DNA of 53,827 nt from Bacteroidota bacterium (lineage in GTDB: Bacteria > Bacteroidota > Ignavibacteria > SZUA-365): contig QKAF01000107.1 of the NCBI GenBank assembly GCA_003246455.1, positions 1-53,827 of the forward strand, written 5' to 3'. Position 1 is the first letter of the stretch; each line of letters opens with the position of its first letter. Positions 8,598 to 16,693 of this stretch are shown in pieces. The translations under genes were made by a program, and so were the position numbers. The notes below the pieces were generated by a model that searched no databases, had not been told where the DNA came from, and was given only the letters and a program-made list of their open reading frames with translations.

Positions 8598-10046
8598 TCA
8601 CTTGAGCAACAGCATGCGCCGGGTTTCGGCATAGTCGCCGCATCGAACGCGGTAGTAGAATACTCCGCTCGTCGCGTTTCCGCCATTCCACCTCCAATGG
8701 TATTCGCCCGCGGGGAGTTCACCGTCATACAGGACTTCCATCTCCCGTCCGAATACATCGAGAATCGCCAGCGATATCGCCGAGCGCCGGGGTAAGGAAA
8801 GCGCAATCGTCGTGGACGGATTGAACGGATTGGGATAATTTTGCTGGAGGACCACGTGGTCCGGCAGCGTCGGCGGGGGAGATCCGATTCCCGCAATGCG
8901 CGGACTCTTGATGACGACCGCCGGATCGCCGAGCAGCGTTTCCCTGCGGATCCCGGGAAGGGCACCGAGAGGCGTACGTTTGACCGCCATGATTCCCATT
9001 CCGATCGGCTGCCTGGGATTGTCCGCCAATCCTTCAAAAAACATCCGAAGAAAACGCGATTTTTCGGAGGCAAACATGAGACCGGTAGGCGCCAATGTCG
9101 CTACCGCGCCTTTTGTGGGCGCTTCCAGGAGGGCCACCGCGATCGCCGGTGTGGCGGTACGGTCGAAGCGTTGATCCGCATCCAGAGTACAGAATGCGAG
9201 AGGTGTGTTGTCCGTGAGTGAATCCACGTCCCAGGTGGAGAAATAAAAACTTCTGGAGAAGTGCATCCAGTCGGCCAAACCCAGAAGACTCACGATCGCC
9301 GCTCCCTCGTCCCAGAGTTCCCGAAATCGCTGCGTGCCTCCGTACTGTGTCGACGATTCCCGCACATGTACGGTGGTCGAATCGCTCCAAACGCTGGAAA
9401 GGATCTTCTGCAGCGCCCATCCCTCGAGTTCGAACATGCTGCCGAAATCCTCGGCGTAATCCGCAGCAATCAGCGTACGTCCGAACCAGGGCGAAGCTGC
9501 GGCGTTTTCATACGCGATGGTCTTTGATACCATGTTCGCCAGTCCGAGGGAGTCGCGAGCCGGGAATCGCCCTATCGCTGCCGCGGGTCGCGGAAATGTC
9601 GTGTCCGCCGGGCCTTCAACGAACCATTGATCGATGCTGACGGAATCCTCAAAGGAGAATACCCCCGCTTCCCGGTGCGTCGGTACGGCATCGGTATTGC
9701 CGGCAAGGAGAAAGTACTTCGGCCTGGGCTCGGTCCAACCGCCCGTCAGAGTGAACGTGATGAAACTCCGGATCGCACTGTCCGGAGCAATGTCGTGCCC
9801 GAAGGAATCGTAGATGTCCTCGACCGAAGTGATCGAAACCGTGAAGCCGTTCGTCGCCTGGCGGAAAGCTGCCAGCGGCTGCATCGTCTGAACGTACCGC
9901 GAAGGTGCGATGATGACGTAATCGGCTTGCTGCGACATCGTCGCCCGAGTGGCGTCGTATGTCTGGGACATCGCACACTCGGCGAGTACGGCGAAGACGA
10001 CGCCTGCGTACACGAATGACGATCTCAGGGAATGCGGTGTGTTCAT
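8598..10046 (-). CDS. C25 (gingipain-fold) peptidase-like protein with T9SS sorting domain
   Basis: The 482-aa product has a signal peptide and then a caspase-like domain with C25 hallmarks: ADYVIIAPSRY, KYFLLAGNTDAVPTH and a late KGAVATLAPTG stretch. The C-terminal ~85 residues (QQNYPNPFNPSTTIALSL ... RMLLLK) are a standard T9SS type A sorting domain. By-eye alignment to gingipain-type sequences puts Leu257 at the catalytic His of the usual GHG motif (here SLLGLADW). Asp289 lies at the catalytic Cys position (here PLAFCTLDADQRFD, with the only nearby Cys three residues early). It is therefore likely proteolytically inactive or altered. The start at 10046 has GGAGG upstream. It lies downstream of the GH20 gene on the same strand, with a 156-bp gap. 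Confidence 0.8.
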   Translation of the reverse strand: MNTPHSLRSSFVYAGVVFAVLAECAMSQTYDATRATMSQQADYVIIAPSRYVQTMQPLAAFRQATNGFTVSITSVEDIYDSFGHDIAPDSAIRSFITFTLTGGWTEPRPKYFLLAGNTDAVPTHREAGVFSFEDSVSIDQWFVEGPADTTFPRPAAAIGRFPARDSLGLANMVSKTIAYENAAASPWFGRTLIAADYAEDFGSMFELEGWALQKILSSVWSDSTTVHVRESSTQYGGTQRFRELWDEGAAIVSLLGLADWMHFSRSFYFSTWDVDSLTDNTPLAFCTLDADQRFDRTATPAIAVALLEAPTKGAVATLAPTGLMFASEKSRFLRMFFEGLADNPRQPIGMGIMAVKRTPLGALPGIRRETLLGDPAVVIKSPRIAGIGSPPPTLPDHVVLQQNYPNPFNPSTTIALSLPRRSAISLAILDVFGREMEVLYDGELPAGEYHWRWNGGNATSGVFYYRVRCGDYAETRRMLLLK

Positions 10047-10082
10047 GATTTCCCTCCGTGCGTGGTGCTTCCTATTTGCACA

Positions 10083-10119
10083 AATTTCATTCCCAGTGTC
10101 TGGCAATGAATTTCATTCC
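10083..10119. repeat. Two 11-bp direct repeats upstream of the C25-like gene
   Basis: AATTTCATTCC occurs at 10083-10093 and again at 10109-10119, 26 bp apart. The second copy is embedded in the inverted repeat AATGAATTTCATT. They lie 37-73 bp before the start codon at 10046, so a regulator-binding site is possible. Confidence 0.4.
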
Positions 10120-10197
10120 GTCCAAACTCCGGGTTTTTCCCGCCAGGTACAATGGGAGACGGGCGATTTAACAGGGCAAATATCCTGGTACCACAAT

Positions 10198-10216
10198 TCC
10201 CGTCACTGTGACGGGA
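10198..10216. other. Nine-bp-arm palindrome spanning the GH20 stop codon
   Basis: TCCCGTCAC and GTGACGGGA flank a single central base. The GH20 stop codon (10203-10205, minus strand) lies inside the left arm. There is no T-run after it on either strand, so an intrinsic terminator is not supported; attenuation or mRNA 3'-end protection is possible. A similar ATTCCCGTCAC sequence is at 8491-8501. Confidence 0.4.
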
Positions 10217-12395
10217 GGACATGCAGCATCGTCGCGCCCGTGTGGGCAGCCGCTCGCGTGACCACCATATACGAACCTGCTGCGAAATTCTCGATCGTCA
10301 CGGGGATGGTCCACGTGCCGAACGGCAGTGCCTGCACCAGGATGCTGCGGACGCGCTCTCCCCGCAGATCGTACACGGAGACTTCCACCGGACCGAGTTC
10401 GTCAATCGTCAGTCGGACCCGAAACTCTGCTGTCTGTCCGGTCGGAGACAGCGGATTCGGGAATAACTCCATCCGCGGCGATGTCCGCCCCTTTTCCGCA
10501 CGGGAGAGATGACACAGTCCGTCGAGGCTGAGCGAATCGATCAGCTCCGCCCAGGGGTTCATTTTCTTATGCATACCCCGGACCGTATAGCCGTCGATGA
10601 GTTCAGGATGGGTATATGCATAATCGATGGCCACCTCCGTACTGTCGAAGCGGGCCACGACGGGCGGCATGGACGACACCGGGAAGGCGCTCGCGTTCGG
10701 ATTTGCCACCGCTGGACGCCCCTCGGAAAGTCCGCTCAGCACGAAGCGCGTCGCATCCTGAAACGGTACGCCGTCATCGAGCATCGGCCTATCGACGGAT
10801 TTCATCGTCAGTGGTTCTCCGTTGTCCCACAGCACTTCATCGAGAGGAAGGAAGTCCTGCCCCTGCTGTCGCCATCGTCCGCCGAGTACGCCCAGCCGCA
10901 GCCGGAATGAGTCCCAGTCCTTTCTCTGCGCTTCAGACCACGCCGCTTCGGCGACGGCAGCGATCCGGGGAAACAGCATGCGGTTGACCTCCACCGGTGT
11001 CGGAAGGGACTCAGTCCAGAGGCAGCATTCGATACCCAGCACCGACTTTCCCCCGTCAGGCCAGGGGTGACCGATGATCGGATCGAAGGAATACACTTTT
11101 TCCAGGGTGTTGTAGTCATGATGGTAATTGAGGTAATACGGTTCGATCGGCGAACAGATGACCTGAAATCCCTGTTGGCTCATTTCGATTCCGACCTCCA
11201 CATGATACCACGCCTGCACGATTGTGCTCTTCGAAGCACCTTCCGCGATTTCGTTCCAACCGATCGGCGTCCGGCCCAGTCGGGCGAGCATCGATTCAAC
11301 GCGTCCGGTGAAATACGACTGCATGTAGTTCACGTCAAGAAGTCGGTTCCTGCGCTGGCTTGCATGGCACGAATCGCAGGACCACCAGCGCTCCCGGCGG
11401 CATTCATCACCCCCGACATGGATCCATGGAGAAGGAAACAGGTCGACAACCTCCCGCAGCACGGTTTCGATGAATTCATAGGTCGTTTCACGTCCCGGAC
11501 ACAGCACCGTTTCGAAGATTCCCCATGTCTCGGCTACCGCTTCCGTTTCCGCGCGGCACCCGAGCCAGGGATACGAGGCGAGCGCCGCGGTGGCATGCCC
11601 GGGCATGTCGAGTTCCGGTACGATCACCACATGCCGCGCCATGGCGTACGCGACAAGGTCACGCACGTCCTGCTGACTGTAATACCCACCGTAACGGGTA
11701 CTTCCCTCTCCTCTCCAGGCGCCAACTCGCGTCAGTTCAGGATAGGCGCGAATTTCGAGACGCCAGCCCTGGTCGTCGGTCAGGTGCCAGTGCAGCCGAT
11801 TCATTTTCAAGGCCGCCATGCGATCGATTATCTGTTTGATCTCGGGGACAGGGAGAAAATGCCGACTGCAGTCCAATGATACGCCGCGCCAGGAAAATCG
11901 AGGACAATCCGAAATGGTCATGCAGGGGATGCGCCATGCGCGGAACCTGCTTCCTCCCTCGATACACGAAGGGAGCAGCTGCCGCAGCGTCTGTACTGCG
12001 TAATAGGCGCCCGCATCCGTACCGGCGCGGATCACGATGCCTTCCGCGGAGATACGGAGATGGTACGCTTCGCCGGTGATTCCGGGGGGTGCGAGCACGA
12101 ATCGGATGGAGGGGACCACGCGATGTTCGAAAGGGGTCGGTGCAGCGCTGGAAATCAGTTCAGCCAGTGATTGCGCGGCATGCTGAAACAGCGGGTCTGC
12201 GAAAACGGGGGTACCGCGGAAAATGACACACTCCCCTGCCTGCATGGTCACCGCAACAGGAGCGGGCAGCACGGGAAGGCTCGTCGTGCGCGACTGCGCA
12301 CGAAGGGGCTCCGTACCACTGCCGATGGCCGCGACCATCAGGCAGATAACCGCAAGTGCTCTGATACATGCCGCAGTACGATGACTGCTCTCCAT
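10203..12395 (-). CDS. Beta-N-acetylhexosaminidase (GH20) with T9SS-type C-terminal domain
   Basis: The 730-aa product is predicted to remove terminal N-acetylhexosamine from chito-oligosaccharides or glycans at the cell surface. It has a signal peptide (to about 34), a GH20 N-terminal alpha/beta domain (about 40-155) and a TIM barrel (about 160-520). The barrel carries the family catalytic Asp-Glu pair in HVGGDEC (D330, E331), the substrate-contact motif HWHLTDDQGW, and PELDMPGH. The last ~85 residues (MELFPNPLSPTGQTAEFRVRL ...) are a T9SS-like sorting domain, although the protein ends VLPSQ. The start was chosen from GGAGGG a few bases upstream; an in-frame ATG nine codons earlier is less well placed. 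The C25-like gene follows in the same direction. Confidence 0.92.
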   Translation of the reverse strand: MESSHRTAACIRALAVICLMVAAIGSGTEPLRAQSRTTSLPVLPAPVAVTMQAGECVIFRGTPVFADPLFQHAAQSLAELISSAAPTPFEHRVVPSIRFVLAPPGITGEAYHLRISAEGIVIRAGTDAGAYYAVQTLRQLLPSCIEGGSRFRAWRIPCMTISDCPRFSWRGVSLDCSRHFLPVPEIKQIIDRMAALKMNRLHWHLTDDQGWRLEIRAYPELTRVGAWRGEGSTRYGGYYSQQDVRDLVAYAMARHVVIVPELDMPGHATAALASYPWLGCRAETEAVAETWGIFETVLCPGRETTYEFIETVLREVVDLFPSPWIHVGGDECRRERWWSCDSCHASQRRNRLLDVNYMQSYFTGRVESMLARLGRTPIGWNEIAEGASKSTIVQAWYHVEVGIEMSQQGFQVICSPIEPYYLNYHHDYNTLEKVYSFDPIIGHPWPDGGKSVLGIECCLWTESLPTPVEVNRMLFPRIAAVAEAAWSEAQRKDWDSFRLRLGVLGGRWRQQGQDFLPLDEVLWDNGEPLTMKSVDRPMLDDGVPFQDATRFVLSGLSEGRPAVANPNASAFPVSSMPPVVARFDSTEVAIDYAYTHPELIDGYTVRGMHKKMNPWAELIDSLSLDGLCHLSRAEKGRTSPRMELFPNPLSPTGQTAEFRVRLTIDELGPVEVSVYDLRGERVRSILVQALPFGTWTIPVTIENFAAGSYMVVTRAAAHTGATMLHVLPSQ

Positions 12396-12440
12396 GCCCT
12401 CCCTCCACATCTGTCGTGTCAATGGTCGGTATGAATTGCT

Positions 12441-12460
12441 GACGGCAATATATCGCCGTC
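12441..12460. promoter_or_regulatory. 20-bp near-perfect palindrome, candidate operator of the GH20 gene
   Basis: GACGGCAATATATCGCCGTC is palindromic at 18 of 20 positions. It covers the predicted -10 hexamer of the GH20 promoter, 46-65 bp upstream of the start codon. This placement suits a repressor that blocks polymerase, for example one sensing amino sugars. The regulator is unknown. Confidence 0.45.
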
Positions 12461-12476
12461 CGGCCTACTCCACCAA
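12447..12476 (-). promoter_or_regulatory. Candidate promoter of the GH20 gene
   Basis: On the minus strand TTGGTG (12471-12476), an 18-bp spacer and TATATT (12447-12452) would give a leader of about 45 nt. An alternative -10, TATCTT, lies at 12490-12495 without a good -35 element. Confidence 0.4.
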
Positions 12477-12517
12477 GACACTCCGCGGGAAGATAAATTC
12501 CCTCCCGAACTGCGAAA

Positions 12518-13030
12518 TCAGAACTGTCCGCGGATCTCGCCTGCAGGGAAATCGGTGGTATGGACGTTCACATACGCCTGCCCGTTCTGCATGCTCGACA
12601 GAAGAACGGACAGCGGCTGACCCGCCAGCTGGCCGACGAGATTCGCAGCGGTGATGGTGCCTGACGCGAAAATCCCATTGATGGGACCGCTGGGACCGGC
12701 CGCAGGCGGCGCCGAGGGATAGAGCCACACAACCACAGGACCATTCGCTCCCGGTGGCGCGAGGTGTATGTGCGCCTGTGTCACATTGTCAATGCCGGTT
12801 GCGATGAGGCGGTAGCCGATCGACTGCCCGTTCGGGTTCACGTTGAAAATCGCCTGCCCCTGCGCACTGCTGTTTGAGCCGCTCAGATGCACGATAAACG
12901 CCATCTGCCGCGCAGCTGCGGATGCGGGAGGTGCGCCTGCTTCCGTTTCCGGTCCGGCCGGCTGATCGCTGCAGGCCGAGAGGGAAACGCAGACGGCGAG
13001 CACCGCAATGTATGTCATTCCTTTACGCAT
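12518..13030 (-). CDS. CHRD-domain lipoprotein
   Basis: The 170-aa product has a lipoprotein signal with lipobox LSAC (Cys about residue 20). A Pro/Ala-rich linker follows, then a CHRD domain (about 45-170) with FIVHLSGSN, NVTQAHIHLAPPG and the C-terminal YVNVHTTDFPAGEIRGQF that is diagnostic of this family. CHRD domains occur in chordin and in many bacterial exported proteins; their biochemical role is not established. The second of two close ATGs was chosen (13030) because AAGGAG is 7 nt from it and too near the first. It sits upstream of the GH20 gene on the same strand. Confidence 0.88.
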   Translation of the reverse strand: MRKGMTYIAVLAVCVSLSACSDQPAGPETEAGAPPASAAARQMAFIVHLSGSNSSAQGQAIFNVNPNGQSIGYRLIATGIDNVTQAHIHLAPPGANGPVVVWLYPSAPPAAGPSGPINGIFASGTITAANLVGQLAGQPLSVLLSSMQNGQAYVNVHTTDFPAGEIRGQF

Positions 13031-13553
13031 GATCATTCTCCTTTCATGTGAGAAACACGATCTACGGGAGCACGGACACCGCTCCGACAGACTGCACCTT
13101 CGTCACGAGGCGGGATGCACTCGGCGACGATGAAAACAGTGCGGCCAGCATCGTATGAGACGGATCTGGACCTCTCGATTAGCGATCGAATGAGTATTGA
13201 CTGTTTCAGCTTACGGAATTTCGCCTCCGGTGTACATACGTAGTTATGCGTATGCGATCCACAACGCCCCCGATACCCTGATCTCTGCTCGGAAAGCCGG
13301 GTGATCGGGCCGCATTCGCGTGCCGCTTGTCCGTGGACGGCTCATGGAGGCGCAGAGCACAGCGGCTTTGAATTGGGCGTGCGCCGTCGTACATTGGGTG
13401 CGCCATGAATTAACAATCTCTCCCATATTCGCATGAACCACCGCTCCTTCGCGGTGACGACGCACTTCCCGCTCGCGACGAATCAATGACGATGCGAACG
13501 CGGAAAGCATGCGGCTTCCTTCCCTTCATTCGAAACGATTACGAGAGATTGTC
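13031..13553. other. Intergenic region between divergent genes, no gene recognised
   Basis: This ~520-bp stretch separates the CHRD lipoprotein and methyltransferase genes, which diverge. Short minus-strand open frames (for example 13244-13510) have Arg/Ala-rich, non-conserved-looking translations and no ribosome binding site, so they were not called. No RNA gene, convincing promoter or terminator was seen. It presumably holds both promoters. Confidence 0.5.
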
Positions 13554-14387
13554 ATGCATACACTTCTGCACGATTTCACCCAACGCCCCACCCCTTTTTC
13601 TTGCTGCACGGCCACGGAGTTATGGACCCGGCCCCACCTTGCGCAGCAGATGCTGGCCTGCCATCTGGACCAGGGCACCGCGCTCGCGTCGCGACCGATC
13701 ATTGATATTGAGTCGATCGTGTCCTGGATAGACGGGATGATTCCGCTCGAAGGCAGATCGGTCTGTGACCTCGGCTGCGGTCCGGGACTCTATGCCGTGC
13801 GCTTCGCCGAACGGGGGGCTTCCGTCACCGGGATCGACATATCGGATCATTCCCTCGCGCATGCAGCGACGGAAGCGGAACGCATCGGTTCTGCCGTCCG
13901 CTGGCTGCATGCGGACTACCTTACCGACCCGCTGTCAGAGGGCTTCGATCTCGTCACGCTCATATACTACGATTACGGGGCCCTTTCCCCGCAGCAGCGG
14001 CGCCGCCTGCTCGCGAGAATCCACACGATGCTCGCGCCCGGAGGGAAGCTGGTGCTCGATGTCCTGGGCATGCCGAGCTTCCGCGAAAGAAAGGAAGTGA
14101 CGTTCGTCGAGCAGCGACTGATGAACGGGTTCTGGGCACCTGGTGATTATGTCGGCCTGCAGCGGACGCTGCTCTATCCCGATGAGGCCGTTGCCCTCGA
14201 CCGCTACCTGATCGTCGAAACGACCGGGCACTGGCAGATCTTCAACTGGCTGCAGTATTTCACGGCGGCACGGCTTTCCGAGGAACTCCTGGATGCGGGA
14301 TTCAGTGTCGACACCCTCGCGGGTTCGCTGGCCGGCGCGCCGCTTCAAGAAGACAGTCCGACACTGGGCGTCATCGCCGGGAAATGA
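13554..14387 (+). CDS. Class I SAM-dependent methyltransferase
   Basis: The 277-aa protein carries a Rossmann methyltransferase core: motif I VCDLGCGPGLYAVRFAERG (about 75-95), the acidic strand-2 end VTGIDIS, motif II-like FDLVTLIYYDYGALSP, and the post-core segment LAPGGKLVLDVLG. These bind S-adenosylmethionine. The substrate is unknown; the family includes ubiquinone/small-molecule methylases. The N-terminal ~70 residues (ELWTRPHLAQQMLACHLDQ) resemble those of UbiE/COQ5-like 'class I SAM' proteins of Firmicutes and FCB bacteria. The start at 13554 is one of two in-frame choices (the other is 13509) and was preferred for the conserved-looking core length and a weak GAGAG upstream. The ABC-F gene follows after 101 bp. 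Confidence 0.8.
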   Translation: MHTLLHDFTQRPTPFSCCTATELWTRPHLAQQMLACHLDQGTALASRPIIDIESIVSWIDGMIPLEGRSVCDLGCGPGLYAVRFAERGASVTGIDISDHSLAHAATEAERIGSAVRWLHADYLTDPLSEGFDLVTLIYYDYGALSPQQRRRLLARIHTMLAPGGKLVLDVLGMPSFRERKEVTFVEQRLMNGFWAPGDYVGLQRTLLYPDEAVALDRYLIVETTGHWQIFNWLQYFTAARLSEELLDAGFSVDTLAGSLAGAPLQEDSPTLGVIAGK

Positions 14388-14488
14388 ATTGACTCGGAGA
14401 GGTTCCCGTTCCCACGGTAGGGACCGGTGAAGCTCTCCGGCAGGAACAGTAACGACAGAACAGACTACGTCAGCGCAGGAATCGCCCG

Positions 14489-15991
14489 ATGGGACTTTCA
14501 TTCAACCATATCACCTTTACACATGATGGGGCGGCCGTACCGCTGTTCGAGGAACTCATCGCCCACTTCGACACGGGCTGGACCGGCGTGGTCGGCGCGA
14601 ACGGCACGGGAAAGACGACGCTGCTGCACATCGCCGCCGGCCGGCTGGACCCGCAGGACGGCAGCGTGCAGCGTCCTGCGGACGTCGTACTTTGTGCGCA
14701 GCGGACCGATGATCCGCCGGAGCTGCTGCGGGAGTTCCTGAAAGAGACGGATGCGGAGGCGTGTGCGCTTCGAGGGAAGCTCTGTCTCGGCGACGACTGG
14801 ACGGAGCGATGGACGACGCTCAGTCATGGCGAGCGCAAGCGCGCACAGATCGGCGTCGCCCTCTGGCAGCAGCCGGAGGTCCTTCTGCTCGATGAACCGA
14901 CGAATCACATCGACGGCGGCGCACGCAGCCTGCTGATCGATGCGCTGCGCTCGTTCCGCGGCATCGGACTTGTCGTCAGCCACGACCGGGAACTGCTGGA
15001 TCTTCTTTGCAGGCAGTGCCTCATCATCCGGCCGCCGAATGCCGTGATGCGTCCGGGAAATTACATGCAGGCGATATCCGACGCGGAGCGCGAAGCGGCC
15101 GGCAGACGCGGTCAGCGCCAGCTCATGCAGCAGGAACTTGATCGGCTCCGCAGCGAATCGAAGCAGCGCCATTCGAAGGCGGCGCAGGCAGACCGGCGAA
15201 GATCGAAACGCGGACTGGCGCGTGGCGACAGCGACGGCCGGGCGAAACTCGACCTGGCGCGCGTATCCGGCAAAGACGGGCAAGCCGGCCGCGTGGCCCG
15301 ACAGCTCGACGGCCGCATCGCACAGCTCGAAAACGATCTCGCAGCATTTCACGTCGACCCGCAGATGAAAACGCAGTTCTGGCTGGAGGGATCATCCTCG
15401 CCGCGACGCGTGCTTTTCACGCTGCGGGACGAGGTCCTGCCCCTCGATGACACGCGGACGCTGCATGTTCCCCCGATCACGATGCTCCGCGACGACCGAA
15501 TCGCGGTGACGGGAGCGAACGGCCTGGGAAAAAGCACCTTCATCCGTCACGTCCTTCAGCTCCTTGACATCGAGGAGGAACGGCTCGTATATCTGCCGCA
15601 GGAAATCGACCTGACGCAGACCCGGCGCATCATGGGCGATGTGCGGCGGCTCCCGCGCGAGGACCTCGGCAGAGTCTTTTCCGTGGTCAGCGCGCTGGGC
15701 TCCGATCCCAAGCGCCTGCTGCGAAACGACGACGCGAGTCCGGGCGAACTCCGCAAGGTGCTGCTTGCGCTGGGCGTGATCCGCCGTCCCTACCTGATCG
15801 TCATGGACGAACCCACGAACCACCTGGATCTGCCGGCAATCGAGCACCTGGAGCATACGCTCGCCGAGTGTCCCTGCGGACTCATCCTGGTCAGTCATGA
15901 TATGCGCTTCCTGTCACGTGTGGCTTCCGCTCGCTGGGATCTGTCCCTCTCCGGCGAGCGCGTGGAGATGCGGATGGATCGCAGTTTCTGA
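14489..15991 (+). CDS. ABC-F family ATPase (soluble, tandem ABC domains)
   Basis: The 500-aa protein has two ABC domains and no membrane segment. The first has Walker A GANGTGKTT, signature LSHGERKRAQ and Walker B LLLDEPTNHID. The second has Walker A GANGLGKST, a diverged signature (SPGELRKVLL) and Walker B VMDEPTNHLD. The EPTNH sequence is typical of ABC-F proteins that act on ribosomes. The linker (about 195-300) is strongly basic (QADRRRSKRGLARGD, KLDLARVSGKDGQAGR), consistent with rRNA contact. ABC-F members include translation factors and antibiotic-resistance proteins; which applies here is unclear. AGGA precedes the start. It may be co-transcribed with the methyltransferase upstream and the small helical protein downstream. 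Confidence 0.9.
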   Translation: MGLSFNHITFTHDGAAVPLFEELIAHFDTGWTGVVGANGTGKTTLLHIAAGRLDPQDGSVQRPADVVLCAQRTDDPPELLREFLKETDAEACALRGKLCLGDDWTERWTTLSHGERKRAQIGVALWQQPEVLLLDEPTNHIDGGARSLLIDALRSFRGIGLVVSHDRELLDLLCRQCLIIRPPNAVMRPGNYMQAISDAEREAAGRRGQRQLMQQELDRLRSESKQRHSKAAQADRRRSKRGLARGDSDGRAKLDLARVSGKDGQAGRVARQLDGRIAQLENDLAAFHVDPQMKTQFWLEGSSSPRRVLFTLRDEVLPLDDTRTLHVPPITMLRDDRIAVTGANGLGKSTFIRHVLQLLDIEEERLVYLPQEIDLTQTRRIMGDVRRLPREDLGRVFSVVSALGSDPKRLLRNDDASPGELRKVLLALGVIRRPYLIVMDEPTNHLDLPAIEHLEHTLAECPCGLILVSHDMRFLSRVASARWDLSLSGERVEMRMDRSF

Positions 15992-16055
15992 AGCGCGGAA
16001 GGGGTTTGCCTGAAAGCGGCAAAGGCGATAGTTTTCCATGGAAACAGCATGACGA

Positions 16056-16574
16056 ATGGTAATGACGGAACTGAAACATCTGTTGACGAGCGCGTACAAG
16101 GACGAGATGATCGTCTTTCTTACCTCCCATCCCGAGCACTTCGATGAGGCGGTCGCGCTGGCGGTGGCGGATGATCAGCCCTACTCCTGGCGTGCGGCGT
16201 GGCTGCTCTTCGACTGCATGGAGGAAAGCGACCCGCGTATCACCCGGTACATCCCGAAGATGATCCGCGCGTTACCCGACCGCGCCGACGGGCATCAGCG
16301 GGAGCTGCTGAAAATTCTCCTGCGAATGGAATTGCGTGAGACAGAGGAATCGCGCCTGTTCGATGTCTGCCTCTCGCTGTGGGAGGCGATACACAAATCA
16401 CCCTCGGTGCGACTCACCGCCTTCAAGTTCATCCTGAAAATGGCGAAGAAATATCCCGAATTGGCGAATGAGCTTGCCGGACTGACCCAGGAGTGGTTCC
16501 TCGACACGCTCGCCCCCGGCGTCAGGAAGTCCATCTCCCGCATGGTCGCGGCCAGCCGATTGCCCGGGCGCTGA
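16056..16574 (+). CDS. Uncharacterised helical (HEAT/ARM-like) protein
   Basis: The 172-aa protein has no signal peptide or membrane segment. It appears wholly alpha-helical, with helix pairs (YSWRAAWLLFDCMEES, VCLSLWEAIHKSPSVRLTAFKFILKMAKKYPEL) resembling HEAT-type scaffolds. I do not recognise a family. Two in-frame ATGs (16056 and 16062) are possible; neither has a strong ribosome binding site. The 12-bp palindrome TTTCCATGGAAA (16033-16044) lies just upstream. It follows the ABC-F gene by 64 bp and may be in the same unit. Confidence 0.65.
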   Translation: MVMTELKHLLTSAYKDEMIVFLTSHPEHFDEAVALAVADDQPYSWRAAWLLFDCMEESDPRITRYIPKMIRALPDRADGHQRELLKILLRMELRETEESRLFDVCLSLWEAIHKSPSVRLTAFKFILKMAKKYPELANELAGLTQEWFLDTLAPGVRKSISRMVAASRLPGR

Positions 16575-16656
16575 CCGCCTCCGGTCTGCCCCGCCATGGA
16601 TCCATTTCGAAAATATTTCACGCAGGGATTTGCGTCGCGGGATTCATGGTGTTATG

Positions 16657-16680
16657 TTTACATACATACATGTTTGTTTA
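16657..16680. promoter_or_regulatory. AcrR-type operator upstream of the TetR regulator gene
   Basis: A 24-bp site beginning TTTACATACATACATG and ending TGTTTA lies 14 bp before the TetR start codon. It matches the site at 17347-17370 at 22 of 24 positions and resembles the known E. coli AcrR operator (TACATACAT, then a spacer, then ATGTATGTA). It implies autorepression. Confidence 0.7.
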
Positions 16681-16693
16681 TGAACAGCCGACA

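Noticed and set aside
10198-10216. Intrinsic terminator at the GH20 stop
   Set aside because: A good stem, but no T-run follows on either strand.
13244-13510. 88-aa minus-strand frame in the 13031-13553 gap
   Set aside because: Composition is Arg/Ala/Ser-rich, there is no Shine-Dalgarno site, and I recognise no conserved motif.
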